NCBI GenBank assembly: GCA_964428385.1
Contig: CAYRYR010000017.1
Span: forward strand, 1-34,682
Source: JAFGOM01 sp964428385
GTDB taxonomy: Archaea; Halobacteriota; Methanomicrobia; Methanomicrobiales; Methanospirillaceae
DNA length: 34,682 bases
Direction of reading: 5' to 3'
How positions within the stretch are numbered: position 1 is the stretch's first letter; each line of letters opens with the position of its first letter. Shown piece by piece: positions 13,530-22,695 of this stretch. A program made the translations under genes and the position numbers. The notes under the pieces were generated by a model that was not told where the DNA came from, did not search any database, and saw only the letters and a list, made by a program, of their open reading frames with translations.

Positions 13530-14870
13530 TCAATCTTTTAACATTTCACATATAGTCTGTGCAGCCTTTTTTGCGGCTCCCATTGCTTCAATTACCGTTG
13601 CAGCCCCAGTTGTAACATCTCCTGCCGCAAAGACATTGTAAATTGATGTTTTTCCTGATGCATCTGCGATAACATTACCCTTTTTTCCCAGGGTAATCCC
13701 ATCAATCTCACGGATGAGCAACGGATTTGGTCCCTGACCAATAGCCTGAATAAATACATCTGCATCCAGAGTGAACATCTCGTTACGTATAGGTTCAGCA
13801 CGGGGACGACCACTATCATCAGGATCGCACATCTTCATCCTGACACAGATAACCCCGGTTACATTCACCTCACCAAGAACTTCAACCGGGTTTGCACAGG
13901 TGACAAACTCAATCCCTTCTTCTCTGGCATGCTCAATCTCAGCTGCACGCGCAGGCATGTCTTCTTCACGTCGCCGATATACGAGAGTCACTTTCCCACC
14001 CATTCTCCGGGCGGTTCGTGCAGCATCCATGGCAACATTACCTGCTCCTGCAACAATAACCCGGCTTCCTCTGATAACAGGTGTGTCATATGACGGAAAC
14101 TGTTCAGCATGCATCAGGTTTACCCGTGTTAAAAATTCATTGGCAGAGTACACACCATTTAAGTGCTCTCCCTTGAGATCCATGAAATACGGAAGCCCGG
14201 CTCCGGTTCCTAACAGTACGGCATCAAACTTGAGAAGTTCTTCAATACTCACACTTCTCCCGACAATATGGTTACATTTGAGTGTTACCCCAAGTGCCAT
14301 AACCCGATCTATCTCGGCATTTACTATCTCTTTTGGTAGTCTGAATGATGGAATACCATAGGTAAGAACTCCTCCTGCTTTGTGAAGGGATTCAAATATT
14401 GTTACATCGTGCCCGGCTTTAGCCAGTTCTGCAGCTCCTGTAAGACCAGCAGGACCTGAACCCACAACTGCCACTCGTTTTTTTGTTTGATTCGCAATTC
14501 CAGGTATTTGCAATCCTTCTTTTCGGGCATAATCCGCTACATACCGTTCGAGTTGCCCAATCTGTACCGGTGTCGATTTATTCCCCAGAATACAGAGTTT
14601 CTCGCACTGGTTCTCCTGGGGGCAGACCCGACCACAGATGGCAGGAAGCATGTTCTCTTCCTGGATTGTAGCTGCTGCCTGCAATATATCCCCATCTGCT
14701 ATCTGCTGAATAAATGCAGGAATGTTGATGCCTACCGGACATCCATCTATACAGAGCGGTTTTTTACATTGCAGACAGCGGAGAGCTTCTGCTTGTGCCT
14801 CTGTTTTCGTAAACCCGAGATCTACTTCATCAAAGTCTCTAATCCGTTCATCAGCAGGTCGTACCGGCAT
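13530..14870 (-). CDS. gltA: glutamate synthase small-chain-like / NfnB (SudA) flavoprotein
   Basis: FAD- and NAD(P)-binding flavoprotein of 446 residues with two N-terminal [4Fe-4S] sites: Cys32, 35, 40, 44 (CLQCKKPLCIDGC) and Cys79, 83, 89, 93 (CGRVCPQENQCEKLC). Then come an FAD GxGxxG (VVGSGPAGLTGAAEL), a central NADPH-fold VAGAGNVAMDAARTARRMGG, and the C-terminal FAD motif FAAGDVTTGAATVIEAM. It is stand-alone, with no large GOGAT subunit nearby, and it directly follows the NfnA/SudB-like gene (TAATG overlap). It is therefore more likely the large subunit of an NfnAB/SudAB-type ferredoxin:NADP oxidoreductase than a glutamate synthase. An SD GAGGAG lies in the end of the upstream gene. Confidence 0.88.
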   Translation of the reverse strand: MPVRPADERIRDFDEVDLGFTKTEAQAEALRCLQCKKPLCIDGCPVGINIPAFIQQIADGDILQAAATIQEENMLPAICGRVCPQENQCEKLCILGNKSTPVQIGQLERYVADYARKEGLQIPGIANQTKKRVAVVGSGPAGLTGAAELAKAGHDVTIFESLHKAGGVLTYGIPSFRLPKEIVNAEIDRVMALGVTLKCNHIVGRSVSIEELLKFDAVLLGTGAGLPYFMDLKGEHLNGVYSANEFLTRVNLMHAEQFPSYDTPVIRGSRVIVAGAGNVAMDAARTARRMGGKVTLVYRRREEDMPARAAEIEHAREEGIEFVTCANPVEVLGEVNVTGVICVRMKMCDPDDSGRPRAEPIRNEMFTLDADVFIQAIGQGPNPLLIREIDGITLGKKGNVIADASGKTSIYNVFAAGDVTTGAATVIEAMGAAKKAAQTICEMLKD

Positions 14871-15709
14871 TACTTCTCCTCCTTACAGTCACAGGTATGC
14901 TGCATAAAGAGATCGAGAGATGTCCGTTCCATATCGGTGTACATTCGCTGTCGTTGCATCAGAAGGTTAAAATCGACGGTATGAGCATCAAATTCCGGCC
15001 CATCCACGCAGGCAAATTTTGTCTCCCCACCTACCCTGCACCGACACGAACCACACATTCCGGTCCCGTCAACCATAATCGGATTGAGAGAGACAAAGGT
15101 TTTTACCCCTTTTTCCCGTGTTACTTCCGCAGTAACCTTCATCATTATGGTCGGACCGATAATCCAGACGGCATCCAGTTTTTTTGTTGCATTCAGATTT
15201 TTGAGGACATCTGCAGCATATCCATGAACCCCTTTTGACCCGTCGTCAGTGGTAATAAACAGTTCATCACAGATTGATTGCATCTCATCTTCTAATATGA
15301 GCAGTCCTGAATTCCTTGCTCCAATAATCCCGATTACTTCGTTTCCAGCTATTTTTAAGGACTTTGCAATAAACGGTAGTGATGCAATACCCGCACCACC
15401 CCCAACCAGAACACAGGTTCCGTATTTTTCAATTTCACTTGGTTTGCCAAGTGGTCCTGCAATATCAGCAATAGTCTCTCCTACTACTTTTCTCGCAAGA
15501 GCATGGGTAGTCTTTCCAACAGCCATAAAGATGATTCGAATGGTTGATTGTGAAACAGCTGAAATAGTGAGGGGGATTCGTTCCCCGGTCTCGTCCAGGC
15601 GGATAATGACGAACTGACCGGCCTGTGCATGTTCTGCAACATGCGGTGCATCCACCCAGATTTCGACTATGTTATTGGCTATCTCTTTACTTTTTGTGAT
15701 TGTATACAC
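14870..15709 (-). CDS. NfnA / SudB-like ferredoxin-NADP reductase subunit
   Basis: Flavoprotein of 279 residues with a ferredoxin reductase-like FAD domain (AGQFVIIRLDETGERIPLTIS, about residues 31-50), an NAD-binding domain starting VLVGGGAGIASLPFIAKSL, and a C-terminal [2Fe-2S]-type cysteine cluster (GMCGSCRCRVGGETKFACVD). This architecture is shared by NfnA, SudB and dihydroorotate dehydrogenase electron-transfer subunits (PyrK). PyrK is a real alternative in a genome region with pyrimidine genes, but the overlapping NfnB/SudA-like partner argues for NfnAB/SudAB. The start is GTG 15709 with GGAAG 7 nt upstream. It follows arcS by 45 nt. Confidence 0.87.
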   Translation of the reverse strand: MYTITKSKEIANNIVEIWVDAPHVAEHAQAGQFVIIRLDETGERIPLTISAVSQSTIRIIFMAVGKTTHALARKVVGETIADIAGPLGKPSEIEKYGTCVLVGGGAGIASLPFIAKSLKIAGNEVIGIIGARNSGLLILEDEMQSICDELFITTDDGSKGVHGYAADVLKNLNATKKLDAVWIIGPTIMMKVTAEVTREKGVKTFVSLNPIMVDGTGMCGSCRCRVGGETKFACVDGPEFDAHTVDFNLLMQRQRMYTDMERTSLDLFMQHTCDCKEEK

Positions 15710-15754
15710 GAGTTCACTTCCAAAAAAAGTAGTAATTCTCTATATTATTGGGTG

Positions 15755-17389
15755 TTACAGCTTCTTTACTTTGCGTACCCTGACCGCTATTCCGCGCTGT
15801 GATCGCACCATCTCATCTGCCCCCATAACTGCGCGGCCTGTTGCCAAGGCTTTATCACCAATTACCAGCACTTCATCTCCAGGTCTGATAGCGGGATCTG
15901 CCTCGATAACACCAGGAGCAAGAATGTCGCCCTGAGGAATGAAATCATCAATGTATACACGATATCCAGTCGGTAGTAACCTCCATCCATCAAAGGTCGG
16001 TCGTAAAAATCCGGTGCCGGGATCGATGCTGAACATCTGACGTCGGTTCTGTACAATAACCTGTTTTTTATATCTCCCTTTCAGAACGAGACCTGCCAGG
16101 TCAGGGACATAACCAAATTGATATGAAATCATACCCTGTATAGTACCCCGTTTTACCTTGCGTTCTCCTGATAATGCCTGACTGAGAGCCATTAAATCAT
16201 CAGGATTCGTTGGATGACGAGTACAGGTACTCTCAATTTCTTTTCCTGCAGCAGCAGCAGCATTTTTGACGATGATATGGGCATCCCCATCAAGATGAGA
16301 GATAATTCTCTTATAGGGATGAGCAAGAAGATACTGGTATATGACATCCTGAATAATATGGCGTTCTTCGTGATCCCAGTACCCGGTTACCGGCACATCA
16401 TAGTGTGCCGCCGGATACATGATCTCTATCTCCCGTGGCACAAGACCTAATGGTGAAGTCACAATGAGTTCATGAGCTCTCTGATGTATGGCCTGGGTGA
16501 ATTTCTGATGACTCTGTGAAAGGGAATAAGGTTTTTTAGCAGAACAGGGTAGGAACACCGCCACGTCAGCTACCGGTGGTTCATACCGGCTGATAACCCG
16601 TTTCATGTATCGTTGAATTTCTATCCGTCGTAAGGTATCGGTACTGGTTGCGAGCAGTGGTGTTGTTCGAACAACGGGTGTTGCAAGTTCGGTATAAGGC
16701 TCTGCTGCTAAAAGACGCATTATACTGACATATGACGGAACAATTCTACACCGCATCTCAAGCAGTTCAGGAAAAGTTCCCTTTGTTATCCGGTACCGGA
16801 TAAGAGCCAGTTCTTTTCTCAGGGCCTCACGGTTATGGGCTTTAAGATCCTGATTGACGCATCCAAAACATCTACAAAGATCCTGCTCAAACGCCTGGTT
16901 CGCAGGGAGAATCCCTTCAGGAAGACAGAACTGCTTTCTTGCAGTCATCAGGTCAACCGCGGTATAATCAAAGAGATCATATCCTGCAGAGACGAGAATG
17001 GCAGCGTTCTGTGGCAGAGCAGCTGCTGGCAGGTACCACGCAGTATCAGGCACTATTGCTGTTTTCAAGGGCAATAAGTATTGTAATAACCGGCGGGGAT
17101 TGCTGATGAGTGTATGCCAGTTCGGAGTCACTACTGTATCTCCTGAACTGACCTTACATACCAGTTGAGGATGAACCATCACCAGGTCTTCATGGTCAGA
17201 CCATGCAAACTGATGGACAAATGAAGCATCTTCAATAGGGGGAATGTTGGTATACTCCTCTCTGGCAAGAAAAGGAAAAATCTCCTCTGTTTCATATGCT
17301 CCAGGGAGAAGGAACTCCTCTCCGCCAGATGTTGTATAGCGTCCGGTCCGGGCATTTCCATCCCGGTGTACTATCTCATATCGTTTCAT
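15755..17389 (-). CDS. arcS: archaeosine synthase subunit ArcS
   Basis: 544 residues. ArcS acts on tRNA in which TgtA has placed preQ0 at position 15; with the radical SAM partner RaSEA it adds lysine and completes archaeosine. The N-terminal half is a degenerate TGT-like domain that keeps the zinc pattern CRCFGC...H. The middle carries the ArcS hallmark PCSAKKPYSLSQSH (about residues 285-300), and the C-terminus is a PUA domain (GDEVLVIGDKALATGRAVM). The start is ATG 17389 with GGAG 6 nt upstream, overlapping the end of tgtA by 14 nt. RaSEA is not in the window. Confidence 0.92.
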   Translation of the reverse strand: MKRYEIVHRDGNARTGRYTTSGGEEFLLPGAYETEEIFPFLAREEYTNIPPIEDASFVHQFAWSDHEDLVMVHPQLVCKVSSGDTVVTPNWHTLISNPRRLLQYLLPLKTAIVPDTAWYLPAAALPQNAAILVSAGYDLFDYTAVDLMTARKQFCLPEGILPANQAFEQDLCRCFGCVNQDLKAHNREALRKELALIRYRITKGTFPELLEMRCRIVPSYVSIMRLLAAEPYTELATPVVRTTPLLATSTDTLRRIEIQRYMKRVISRYEPPVADVAVFLPCSAKKPYSLSQSHQKFTQAIHQRAHELIVTSPLGLVPREIEIMYPAAHYDVPVTGYWDHEERHIIQDVIYQYLLAHPYKRIISHLDGDAHIIVKNAAAAAGKEIESTCTRHPTNPDDLMALSQALSGERKVKRGTIQGMISYQFGYVPDLAGLVLKGRYKKQVIVQNRRQMFSIDPGTGFLRPTFDGWRLLPTGYRVYIDDFIPQGDILAPGVIEADPAIRPGDEVLVIGDKALATGRAVMGADEMVRSQRGIAVRVRKVKKL

Positions 17390-18833
17390 CTACTACTCCG
17401 ACAGAAGGAAGTTCTTTTTGCACAAGAGAACTCCAGCGTTTTGAACACTGAACTGTGACAGTGCTCTGTGGATATGCCTTTATCAATTGTAATATTCCTT
17501 TACAACCGGTTGTAACCATCTCTTCATCCCAGGAGGGAAGTTCACTCTGACCAATTGGAAATGTCTCTTTCAACTCCGGAGGATATGGACCAAAGGGGGG
17601 CTTAAAAAAGAAAACGGTCTCATACTGATTACTCATTTCCCGATCAAATGATATCAGGATGGTGGATCCGGCACTGAACCGGGGTATCATCTGATGATAT
17701 CTGATAACTTCAGTCCGTTTGCAACTCTCATCACCCCGATAAAAGAACCGGCGTTTTGATACCCGATCCTCTGGCACCAGTTCTTCTGCATAATCAAGCA
17801 GACGCCGGTACCCGGATAGAAGAGAGGGGTGACTCCGGCATCGTTCATCTACAAGTTCAAAGAGAACACCATCGATGATGGCCTGTCTGATACGGGCTAT
17901 CTCAGCCAGAGTTACATACAGATTATGGAGAGCTAAAAGGCGTTCTTTTTCAGGAGAATCTTGTAATTCACGCGCAGTGTGGGTCCGACAGACCTCACAT
18001 GCACAGGGAAGATAAGAGAGTTCGTCAATTTTATGACTCCCGTGTGTTGTCATATATCTTCCATCCTTGGCATAGAGAGCGTATGCTGCAGAGTCAAAAA
18101 GATCACATCCCATCGCAACCGCAAGTGCAAACATTACCGGATGCCCTGCACCAAAGAGATGAACACAGGCTGACGGTGATATACCCCGTTTTGCTGCCAT
18201 GACAACATCAACCAGTTCCCGGTACCGGTAACTCTCCATCAGCGGGACAACAGCACCGAAGGGACAGAACGAAAAACCTAATTCAGAGACTGCTTTTGCT
18301 GCTTCTTCTCTCAGATCTAGAAATGAACCTCCCTGTACAGGCCCTGCAAGCGTGTATCTACTCTCATCAACGAGTGTTTTTGCTTCCTCTAGTCGTTTTA
18401 GTGTTATTGAAAGTTCCTCTTCTGCTCGTCGTCTTCCACAGTCAGGTGAAGTCGGAATGTCAAGTGGGACGATGATATCACTCCCGATATCCTGCTGAAA
18501 CTTCAGGGTTTGTGCATTTGATATATCAACTTCTCCATAGACTGATAGCTGAAATGAACCTGAGTCAGTCATAATAACCCCATCAAACTGATAGAGCTGA
18601 TGCAGACCCTGCTCTAATGCAGGCTCACGAAATTCTTTACTCTTTGAGATAATATAAGCATTTGTGATGAGTGCCTGAATACCCATCTCCTGAAGAGTAT
18701 GGGGAGTTATTAGCGGTACATGCGGATTAATAACAGGAAGAATCGCAGGAGTAAGAACGGTCTTTTTCCCATCTGTGAGCCTGCCAATCCTTCCGGCAAT
18801 ATCTTTTTGTAAAATTTCAAACTGAAAAGCCAT
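17376..18833 (-). CDS. tgtA: tRNA-guanine(15) transglycosylase
   Basis: 485 residues. Exchanges guanine for preQ0 at position 15 of archaeal tRNAs, the first tRNA-level step of archaeosine synthesis. TGT marks are the catalytic-side MTDSGSFQ (Asp90), DIPTSPDCG, VQGGSFLDLRE, a second catalytic region GCDLFDSAAYALYAK, and the zinc site CACEVC with a downstream His (LLALHN). The protein lacks a PUA domain at its own C-terminus; ArcS next door carries one. Its ATG is 5 nt after the stop of the AMMECR1 gene, and it overlaps arcS by 14 nt, so the three are almost surely one operon. Confidence 0.96.
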   Translation of the reverse strand: MAFQFEILQKDIAGRIGRLTDGKKTVLTPAILPVINPHVPLITPHTLQEMGIQALITNAYIISKSKEFREPALEQGLHQLYQFDGVIMTDSGSFQLSVYGEVDISNAQTLKFQQDIGSDIIVPLDIPTSPDCGRRRAEEELSITLKRLEEAKTLVDESRYTLAGPVQGGSFLDLREEAAKAVSELGFSFCPFGAVVPLMESYRYRELVDVVMAAKRGISPSACVHLFGAGHPVMFALAVAMGCDLFDSAAYALYAKDGRYMTTHGSHKIDELSYLPCACEVCRTHTARELQDSPEKERLLALHNLYVTLAEIARIRQAIIDGVLFELVDERCRSHPSLLSGYRRLLDYAEELVPEDRVSKRRFFYRGDESCKRTEVIRYHQMIPRFSAGSTILISFDREMSNQYETVFFFKPPFGPYPPELKETFPIGQSELPSWDEEMVTTGCKGILQLIKAYPQSTVTVQCSKRWSSLVQKELPSVGVVDETI

Positions 18834-18838
18834 ATCTA

Positions 18839-19396
18839 TTATTCTGTAAAAATCTGTCCTTCAAAGGTTAAGAGTTCCACTGAGGGATCTATCCAACTCT
18901 TCTCAGGGAGACCCGCTTTTATGCAGGTCTGATTCAGAAATGTCATCGTATCCCATCCCCACTCAACAGGAACCTGGGGGAGTAATAACCCGGATCTATT
19001 GTATCCCCTGATAATAAGCCCATGAGTACCGACCTTAACAGCAGAAGGGCGTTCTACCGGAGAAACGGTACATATCTGAGGAACAGTCAGAATCGTTATA
19101 TCTATGTGAATAAGAGGAAGTTCATCGCACCTGACCGGAGGGAACCGTGGATCTTGTAGTGCTGCTGATAAAGCTGCATCATGAATGGCAGAACCAAGTG
19201 GCATATCAGGCAGAGGATATCCAATACATCCTCTGAGTGCTCCTGCTTTTGTCAGGGTCACAAATACTCCTTTTTTTTCCAGAAAAGAGCGCGGCAATGT
19301 AATCGATTCAGTTATTGTATTGCAGATATGTTTAATAAGGGTATTTCTCGCATACGAGACCGCGAGTGCCCCATCTTCTTCTGATACAAGCTGCAT
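18839..19396 (-). CDS. AMMECR1-domain protein
   Basis: 185 residues covering one whole AMMECR1 domain, a widespread fold of unknown biochemical role. Landmarks are FVTLTKAGALRGCIGY (the conserved LRGCIG hairpin), then AALQDPRFPPV (family: sa..DpRF.p), the IDITILT strand, GTHGLIIRGYNRSGLLLPQVPVE (family: G.HGl.i......glfLPqV), and W-[DN]-.-..FL-x-x-C (TMTFLNQTCIKAGL). The start is ATG 19396. It is the first gene of the minus-strand run ending with the RNase III-like gene, so a promoter should lie just above 19400. Confidence 0.9.
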   Translation of the reverse strand: MQLVSEEDGALAVSYARNTLIKHICNTITESITLPRSFLEKKGVFVTLTKAGALRGCIGYPLPDMPLGSAIHDAALSAALQDPRFPPVRCDELPLIHIDITILTVPQICTVSPVERPSAVKVGTHGLIIRGYNRSGLLLPQVPVEWGWDTMTFLNQTCIKAGLPEKSWIDPSVELLTFEGQIFTE

Positions 19397-19818
19397 AGGT
19401 ATCTACTCTTTCTCCCATGTAATATAGTGCACGGCACATCTATACCATGGAAATGGTAAAACTAATGTTTAAGAAGAATGACCACTTTATGCATTTCTTA
19501 AAAAAGAGTTGAGAACAAAGTGCAATCTTCTATGCGTTGTCAATATCAGAGCTCTATCGTCTCAAATTATCAGTATTTACATCATCTTGTTCCCAACGTT
19601 CTCATACTCTTACATAGTACAACAAAAAGATTCTACAAGTTAATAAACAGATAACAGATAGTATAAGAGAAAAAGAAGCGATGCATACCAATAAAGAAGA
19701 GACTAAAACCTATATTTTCATGTCTGATAGATTACATACAAATATATTATCTATGAATTTTATGCAGCACTGTATTGAAACATCTGATATTTCCTGAATA
19801 TAGGGGGAGGAATAAAAT
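19397..19818. other. AT-rich divergent promoter gap
   Basis: This separates the AMMECR1 operon (minus) from the response regulator (plus). An AT-rich ATATATTATCTATG stretch at about 19741-19754 could be a plus-strand TATA region. No RNA gene or repeat is recognised. Confidence 0.4.
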
Positions 19819-20616
19819 ATGAATGGTAATGGTGAAAAACGTGAACGCATCATTCTTGTTGAGGATGACCCTATTATTGCAGAAGTTACAATTCTTCTTT
19901 TACAACGACTACACTATCAGGTTGTCAAGCATGCACGATCCGGGACCGAAGCAATAAAAGCAGTACTTACACAACCGGTTGATCTGATTCTTATGGACAT
20001 TATGCTGGATGGCAAGCTGGACGGTATTGAGGCAGCACAATACTGTTATCACCTGATGCATGTTCCGATTGTATTTGTCACAGGAAATATGAGTGAAGAT
20101 ATTCTCAACCGATCAAAGATAGCAGAACCATTCGGTTTCATCATTAAACCCATAACAAGTGCAACACTCCATTCCACCATTCAGATAGCTCTTAACACGT
20201 TTAAATGTACGAGTACCTGGAAAACAGATCGTGTTGATGATATCAGCAATATTGAACAGATGGGATTTGGTATGGTTATAGTTGATATTAATGGACGAAT
20301 ACTGTACCTCAATCAGATTGCAGAAAATATGCTCAATACAAACGGAACGACTCTGCACTATCAAACAATCGTTCCTGTTTTCAAACCACAGGATTTCAAA
20401 ACAGAAGAATTTATTGCCGAACCTAATTTTTTACAGATAATGCGTTCAATGTTAACCACGGGAGCAGAAAAACATCTCTTCATGACAACCCTTAACAGCG
20501 GTCAGAAGAGACCTTTTGTCATCTGGGCACTCCCGATTCAGTCCATGACCAGTGATTATCTTGGAGCCGTACTCATCATCAGGAATTTAGAAGAGAGAAC
20601 TCCTGTTGCTACATGA
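19819..20616 (+). CDS. response regulator: REC domain plus PAS-like domain
   Basis: Cytosolic signalling protein of 265 residues. Residues 8-125 form a receiver domain with the acidic pair Asp16/Asp17, phospho-acceptor Asp60 (DLILMDIML), Thr88 (VFVTGN) and Lys110 (IIKP). Residues about 145-260 look like a PAS domain (MGFGMVIVDINGRILYLNQIAENML, then a closing LGAVLIIRNLEER). There is no histidine kinase, HTH or effector domain, so output must be by protein contact; such REC-PAS proteins are common in methanogens and usually pair with kinases elsewhere. ATG 19819 has a strong SD (GGGGGAGGA, 7 nt upstream). Confidence 0.88.
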   Translation: MNGNGEKRERIILVEDDPIIAEVTILLLQRLHYQVVKHARSGTEAIKAVLTQPVDLILMDIMLDGKLDGIEAAQYCYHLMHVPIVFVTGNMSEDILNRSKIAEPFGFIIKPITSATLHSTIQIALNTFKCTSTWKTDRVDDISNIEQMGFGMVIVDINGRILYLNQIAENMLNTNGTTLHYQTIVPVFKPQDFKTEEFIAEPNFLQIMRSMLTTGAEKHLFMTTLNSGQKRPFVIWALPIQSMTSDYLGAVLIIRNLEERTPVAT

Positions 20617-20746
20617 CTAAGACTACATATCTATTGCAGCAACATTGTTACAATATGCCTATCCCATTCACTATTCATCCCCACAATTATGTCTGATAAA
20701 ATCCCAGGCTATGCTTATCTTTATCACTCTCTCATGCCATTATATT

Positions 20747-21102
20747 CCTGCGAGAGGGAGAGTGCAGCTGACGGTAGCCAGATTAATTCTGGTGGCTGAG
20801 GAAAGTCCCCCCACCAATCGGGTTCGCAGCCGGGGGCAATCCCGGGTGGCGAGAGTCACGGCAATGGCACAGAAACGACACGGCCTATCCTGAGTAATGA
20901 AGCGGCTGAGCCTTTGGGCGAGAAATGTTATACATGAGTTAACCCGCTGAGCGGTGATGGACAGGATTCGATGGAACGGTGAATCCCTGCGGGTGCAAGC
21001 CGGAACAGGGCAATATGGTTAGCCCGATACCTGTCCGGGTACGGCGCGTTAGCTGAATGCTGCAATGAACAGAAGGGGGCTTACTCCTCCGACTCGCATG
21101 TA
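20747..21102 (+). ncRNA. rnpB: RNase P RNA (archaeal type A)
   Basis: Catalytic RNA of RNase P, which trims tRNA 5' ends. Universal core segments occur in order: GAGGAAAGTCC (about 20797-20807), ACAGAAAC (20870-20877), a GGGTGCAAGCCGG element (20990-21002), and a 3' GCTTACTCCTCCGACTCGC end. The P1 helix pairs TGCGAG (20749-20754) with CTCGCA (21093-21098). The length, about 355 nt, is typical. A TTATCTTTATC stretch about 25-30 nt upstream may be its TATA box and a T-run follows. Exact ends are approximate by a few nt. Confidence 0.95.
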
Positions 21103-21104
21103 TT

Positions 21105-21117
21105 GTTCTCTTTTTTA
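21105..21117 (+). terminator. T-run after RNase P RNA
   Basis: A pyrimidine-rich tract with six consecutive T (21111-21116) starts a few nt after the P1 helix, the usual archaeal termination signal. Confidence 0.5.
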
Positions 21118-21538
21118 GATCCGTGTTCTTCTTTAAAGACTGATATTAGGTATGATGTCTGCAGAAAAACTGTTTATTCTTGTGTATGAATTATTGAAGA
21201 TCTTTTCATAAAATTTCAAAGTGCTGTCTTTTCTCTAATCACAATCATTTCCTGAGTCTATTCATGCAATAGTATCAGGAATAGAGATAGTACTAACAAT
21301 ATACTCTTCCCGGGATATTATTCAAAAAAGTACATGTTATAATAAATTGTAATTTCCAAAAAACTGGATAATTGCGGTTAATATGATGATACCTTCTTGT
21401 TACTGCCGGCACTAAAAGGTTACAAGTTTTACAGACTCTTTTTATAAATGCTCTGTATTTCTATTCTAATTCAATAATTAAAAGGATTTAGACTCTTTTA
21501 CTTTCACAAAACGATTATCCCAATACTTATATAATAAG
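21118..21538 (+). promoter_or_regulatory. gap ending in the SagB-type gene promoter
   Basis: AT-rich with no frame or RNA gene. The useful part is CTTATATAATA at 21526-21536, a strong TATA box whose expected start, about 25 nt downstream, falls at ATG 21557. This indicates a leaderless transcript and decides against the longer GTG start at 21539. Confidence 0.5.
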
Positions 21539-21556
21539 GTGATTTATTTCAATACC

Positions 21557-22300
21557 ATGGACATTGATACACCGATTACACCTGGCATAACATTTCTTCG
21601 TGATACATCAACGAAATCAGCAAGTTCAGGAAGAGAGGCAGGTCTTCCCGAACCCATAGAGAAAAAAGTATGCATGCCGGTCCAGCAGATTATTATTCTT
21701 CCTGAAGTGAGCAAAGATACATTTCCACAAGTAAATCTGAAAAAGATATTTGACGAGAGAGAATCAGTACGGGCATATTCAGATAAACCTCTTTCTCTGG
21801 CAGAATTATCAATTCTTCTGCATTATACACAGGGAATTCGTCAGATTACAGGTAAAATGGAGTACCGGTATGTTCCTTCTGCAGGAGCATGCCAGGCTTT
21901 TGAGACATATCTTCTGATTAACCGGGTTGAAGGAATAAAACCCGGAATATACCGGTACCTCCCACTGGATCATGCAATTGTTTTAGAAGATTGTACAAAA
22001 GGTGATCCTGATGATGTGGCTAAATCATTAAGAAAACCTGATATGGTCAGAAAATCTGCGGTAACCTTCATCTGGGTTGCCTGTCCTGCACGAGTACTCT
22101 GGCTCTTTGGTGAACGTGGATGGCGATATCTGTTTCTTGATGCCGGGCATATCTGCCAGAATCTGTATCTTGCAGGAGAAGCCATCAATTGTGGAGTCTG
22201 TGCTGTTGGTTCTTTTTATGATGATGATATAAATGAAGCAATAGGGATAGACGAAATAGACGAATTTGTGTTATACATGGCTACGGTAGGAAAAAAGTAA
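21557..22300 (+). CDS. SagB/ThcOx-type nitroreductase-family protein
   Basis: FMN-dependent nitroreductase-fold protein, 247 residues. The N-terminal 50 residues are a poorly conserved lead. The fold then starts at NLKKIFDERESVRAYSDKPLSLAELS (R-x-S-x-R region, phosphate contacts of FMN), followed by YTQGI, VPSAGACQAFETYLLI (family: ..paPSaGa.yp.e.y), GIYRYLP, and a C-terminal GHICQNLYLAGEAINCGVCAVGSF (family: Gh..qNl.L.A...glg.c..G.f). This variant is the SagB/ThcOx type, which oxidises peptides in toxin operons or acts alone in many archaea. No peptide-cyclase partner is near, so a specific substrate cannot be inferred. Confidence 0.82.
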   Translation: MDIDTPITPGITFLRDTSTKSASSGREAGLPEPIEKKVCMPVQQIIILPEVSKDTFPQVNLKKIFDERESVRAYSDKPLSLAELSILLHYTQGIRQITGKMEYRYVPSAGACQAFETYLLINRVEGIKPGIYRYLPLDHAIVLEDCTKGDPDDVAKSLRKPDMVRKSAVTFIWVACPARVLWLFGERGWRYLFLDAGHICQNLYLAGEAINCGVCAVGSFYDDDINEAIGIDEIDEFVLYMATVGKK

Positions 22301-22695
22301 CATTTACTTTTTATTAGATATCTCACACCACCGTGTCCTTTTTTCATACCTGCTCTCTTTCCTGCTTTCATCTTAACGTGTGCTTTAACGTTCTGTACAA
22401 TCATATCCATCTCTATTCATTATTAAGAATATATCTGGACGATTTATGATATCTGATACATCAAAATGGTCAGAATAGTATTATAAAATGTTTCAGTATT
22501 GTTAAATAATATCCTGGTAGGTATGCAGTTAGTATAAGCAGGACGGCTAACCTACCGAATTATTACCCTAAAATTTACCTGAACACTTTTTGGTACTGAC
22601 TATGAAAGGAAAAGCAGCCAGGGAAAACTCCAGGTATGCAGCTACTACTATCTGTGTACAAATAAAATTACATACCACATTCTGAGGGATTTAAG
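22301..22695 (+). other. leader region upstream of ileS
   Basis: A 395-bp gap. It contains the 7-bp inverted repeat listed separately and a 27-codon frame (ATG 22602, TGA 22683-22685) that stops 10 nt before the ileS GTG. That frame has only two Ile codons, so an attenuator is not supported. GAGG at 22684-22687 is the probable ileS SD. Confidence 0.4.
22516..22556 (+). repeat. hairpin in the ileS leader
   Basis: GGTAGGT (22516-22522) and ACCTACC (22550-22556) are perfectly complementary. GTTAG inside the loop could compete for CTAAC overlapping the 3' arm, giving two exclusive folds. It lies about 140 nt before ileS. Its role is unknown. Confidence 0.35.

Noticed and set aside
13771..14361. 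196-codon plus-strand frame antisense to the gltA-like gene
   Set aside because: Ser/Arg/Pro-rich translation typical of an antisense shadow of a conserved flavoprotein.
14870..15709. PyrK (dihydroorotate dehydrogenase electron-transfer subunit)
   Set aside because: The domain order fits PyrK, but the overlapping downstream NfnB/SudA-like flavoprotein and absence of pyrD nearby favour the NfnA/SudB assignment; kept as an alternative only.
20645..20893. 82-codon frame over the 5' part of RNase P RNA
   Set aside because: The sequence is explained by the RNase P RNA core motifs and P1 helix.
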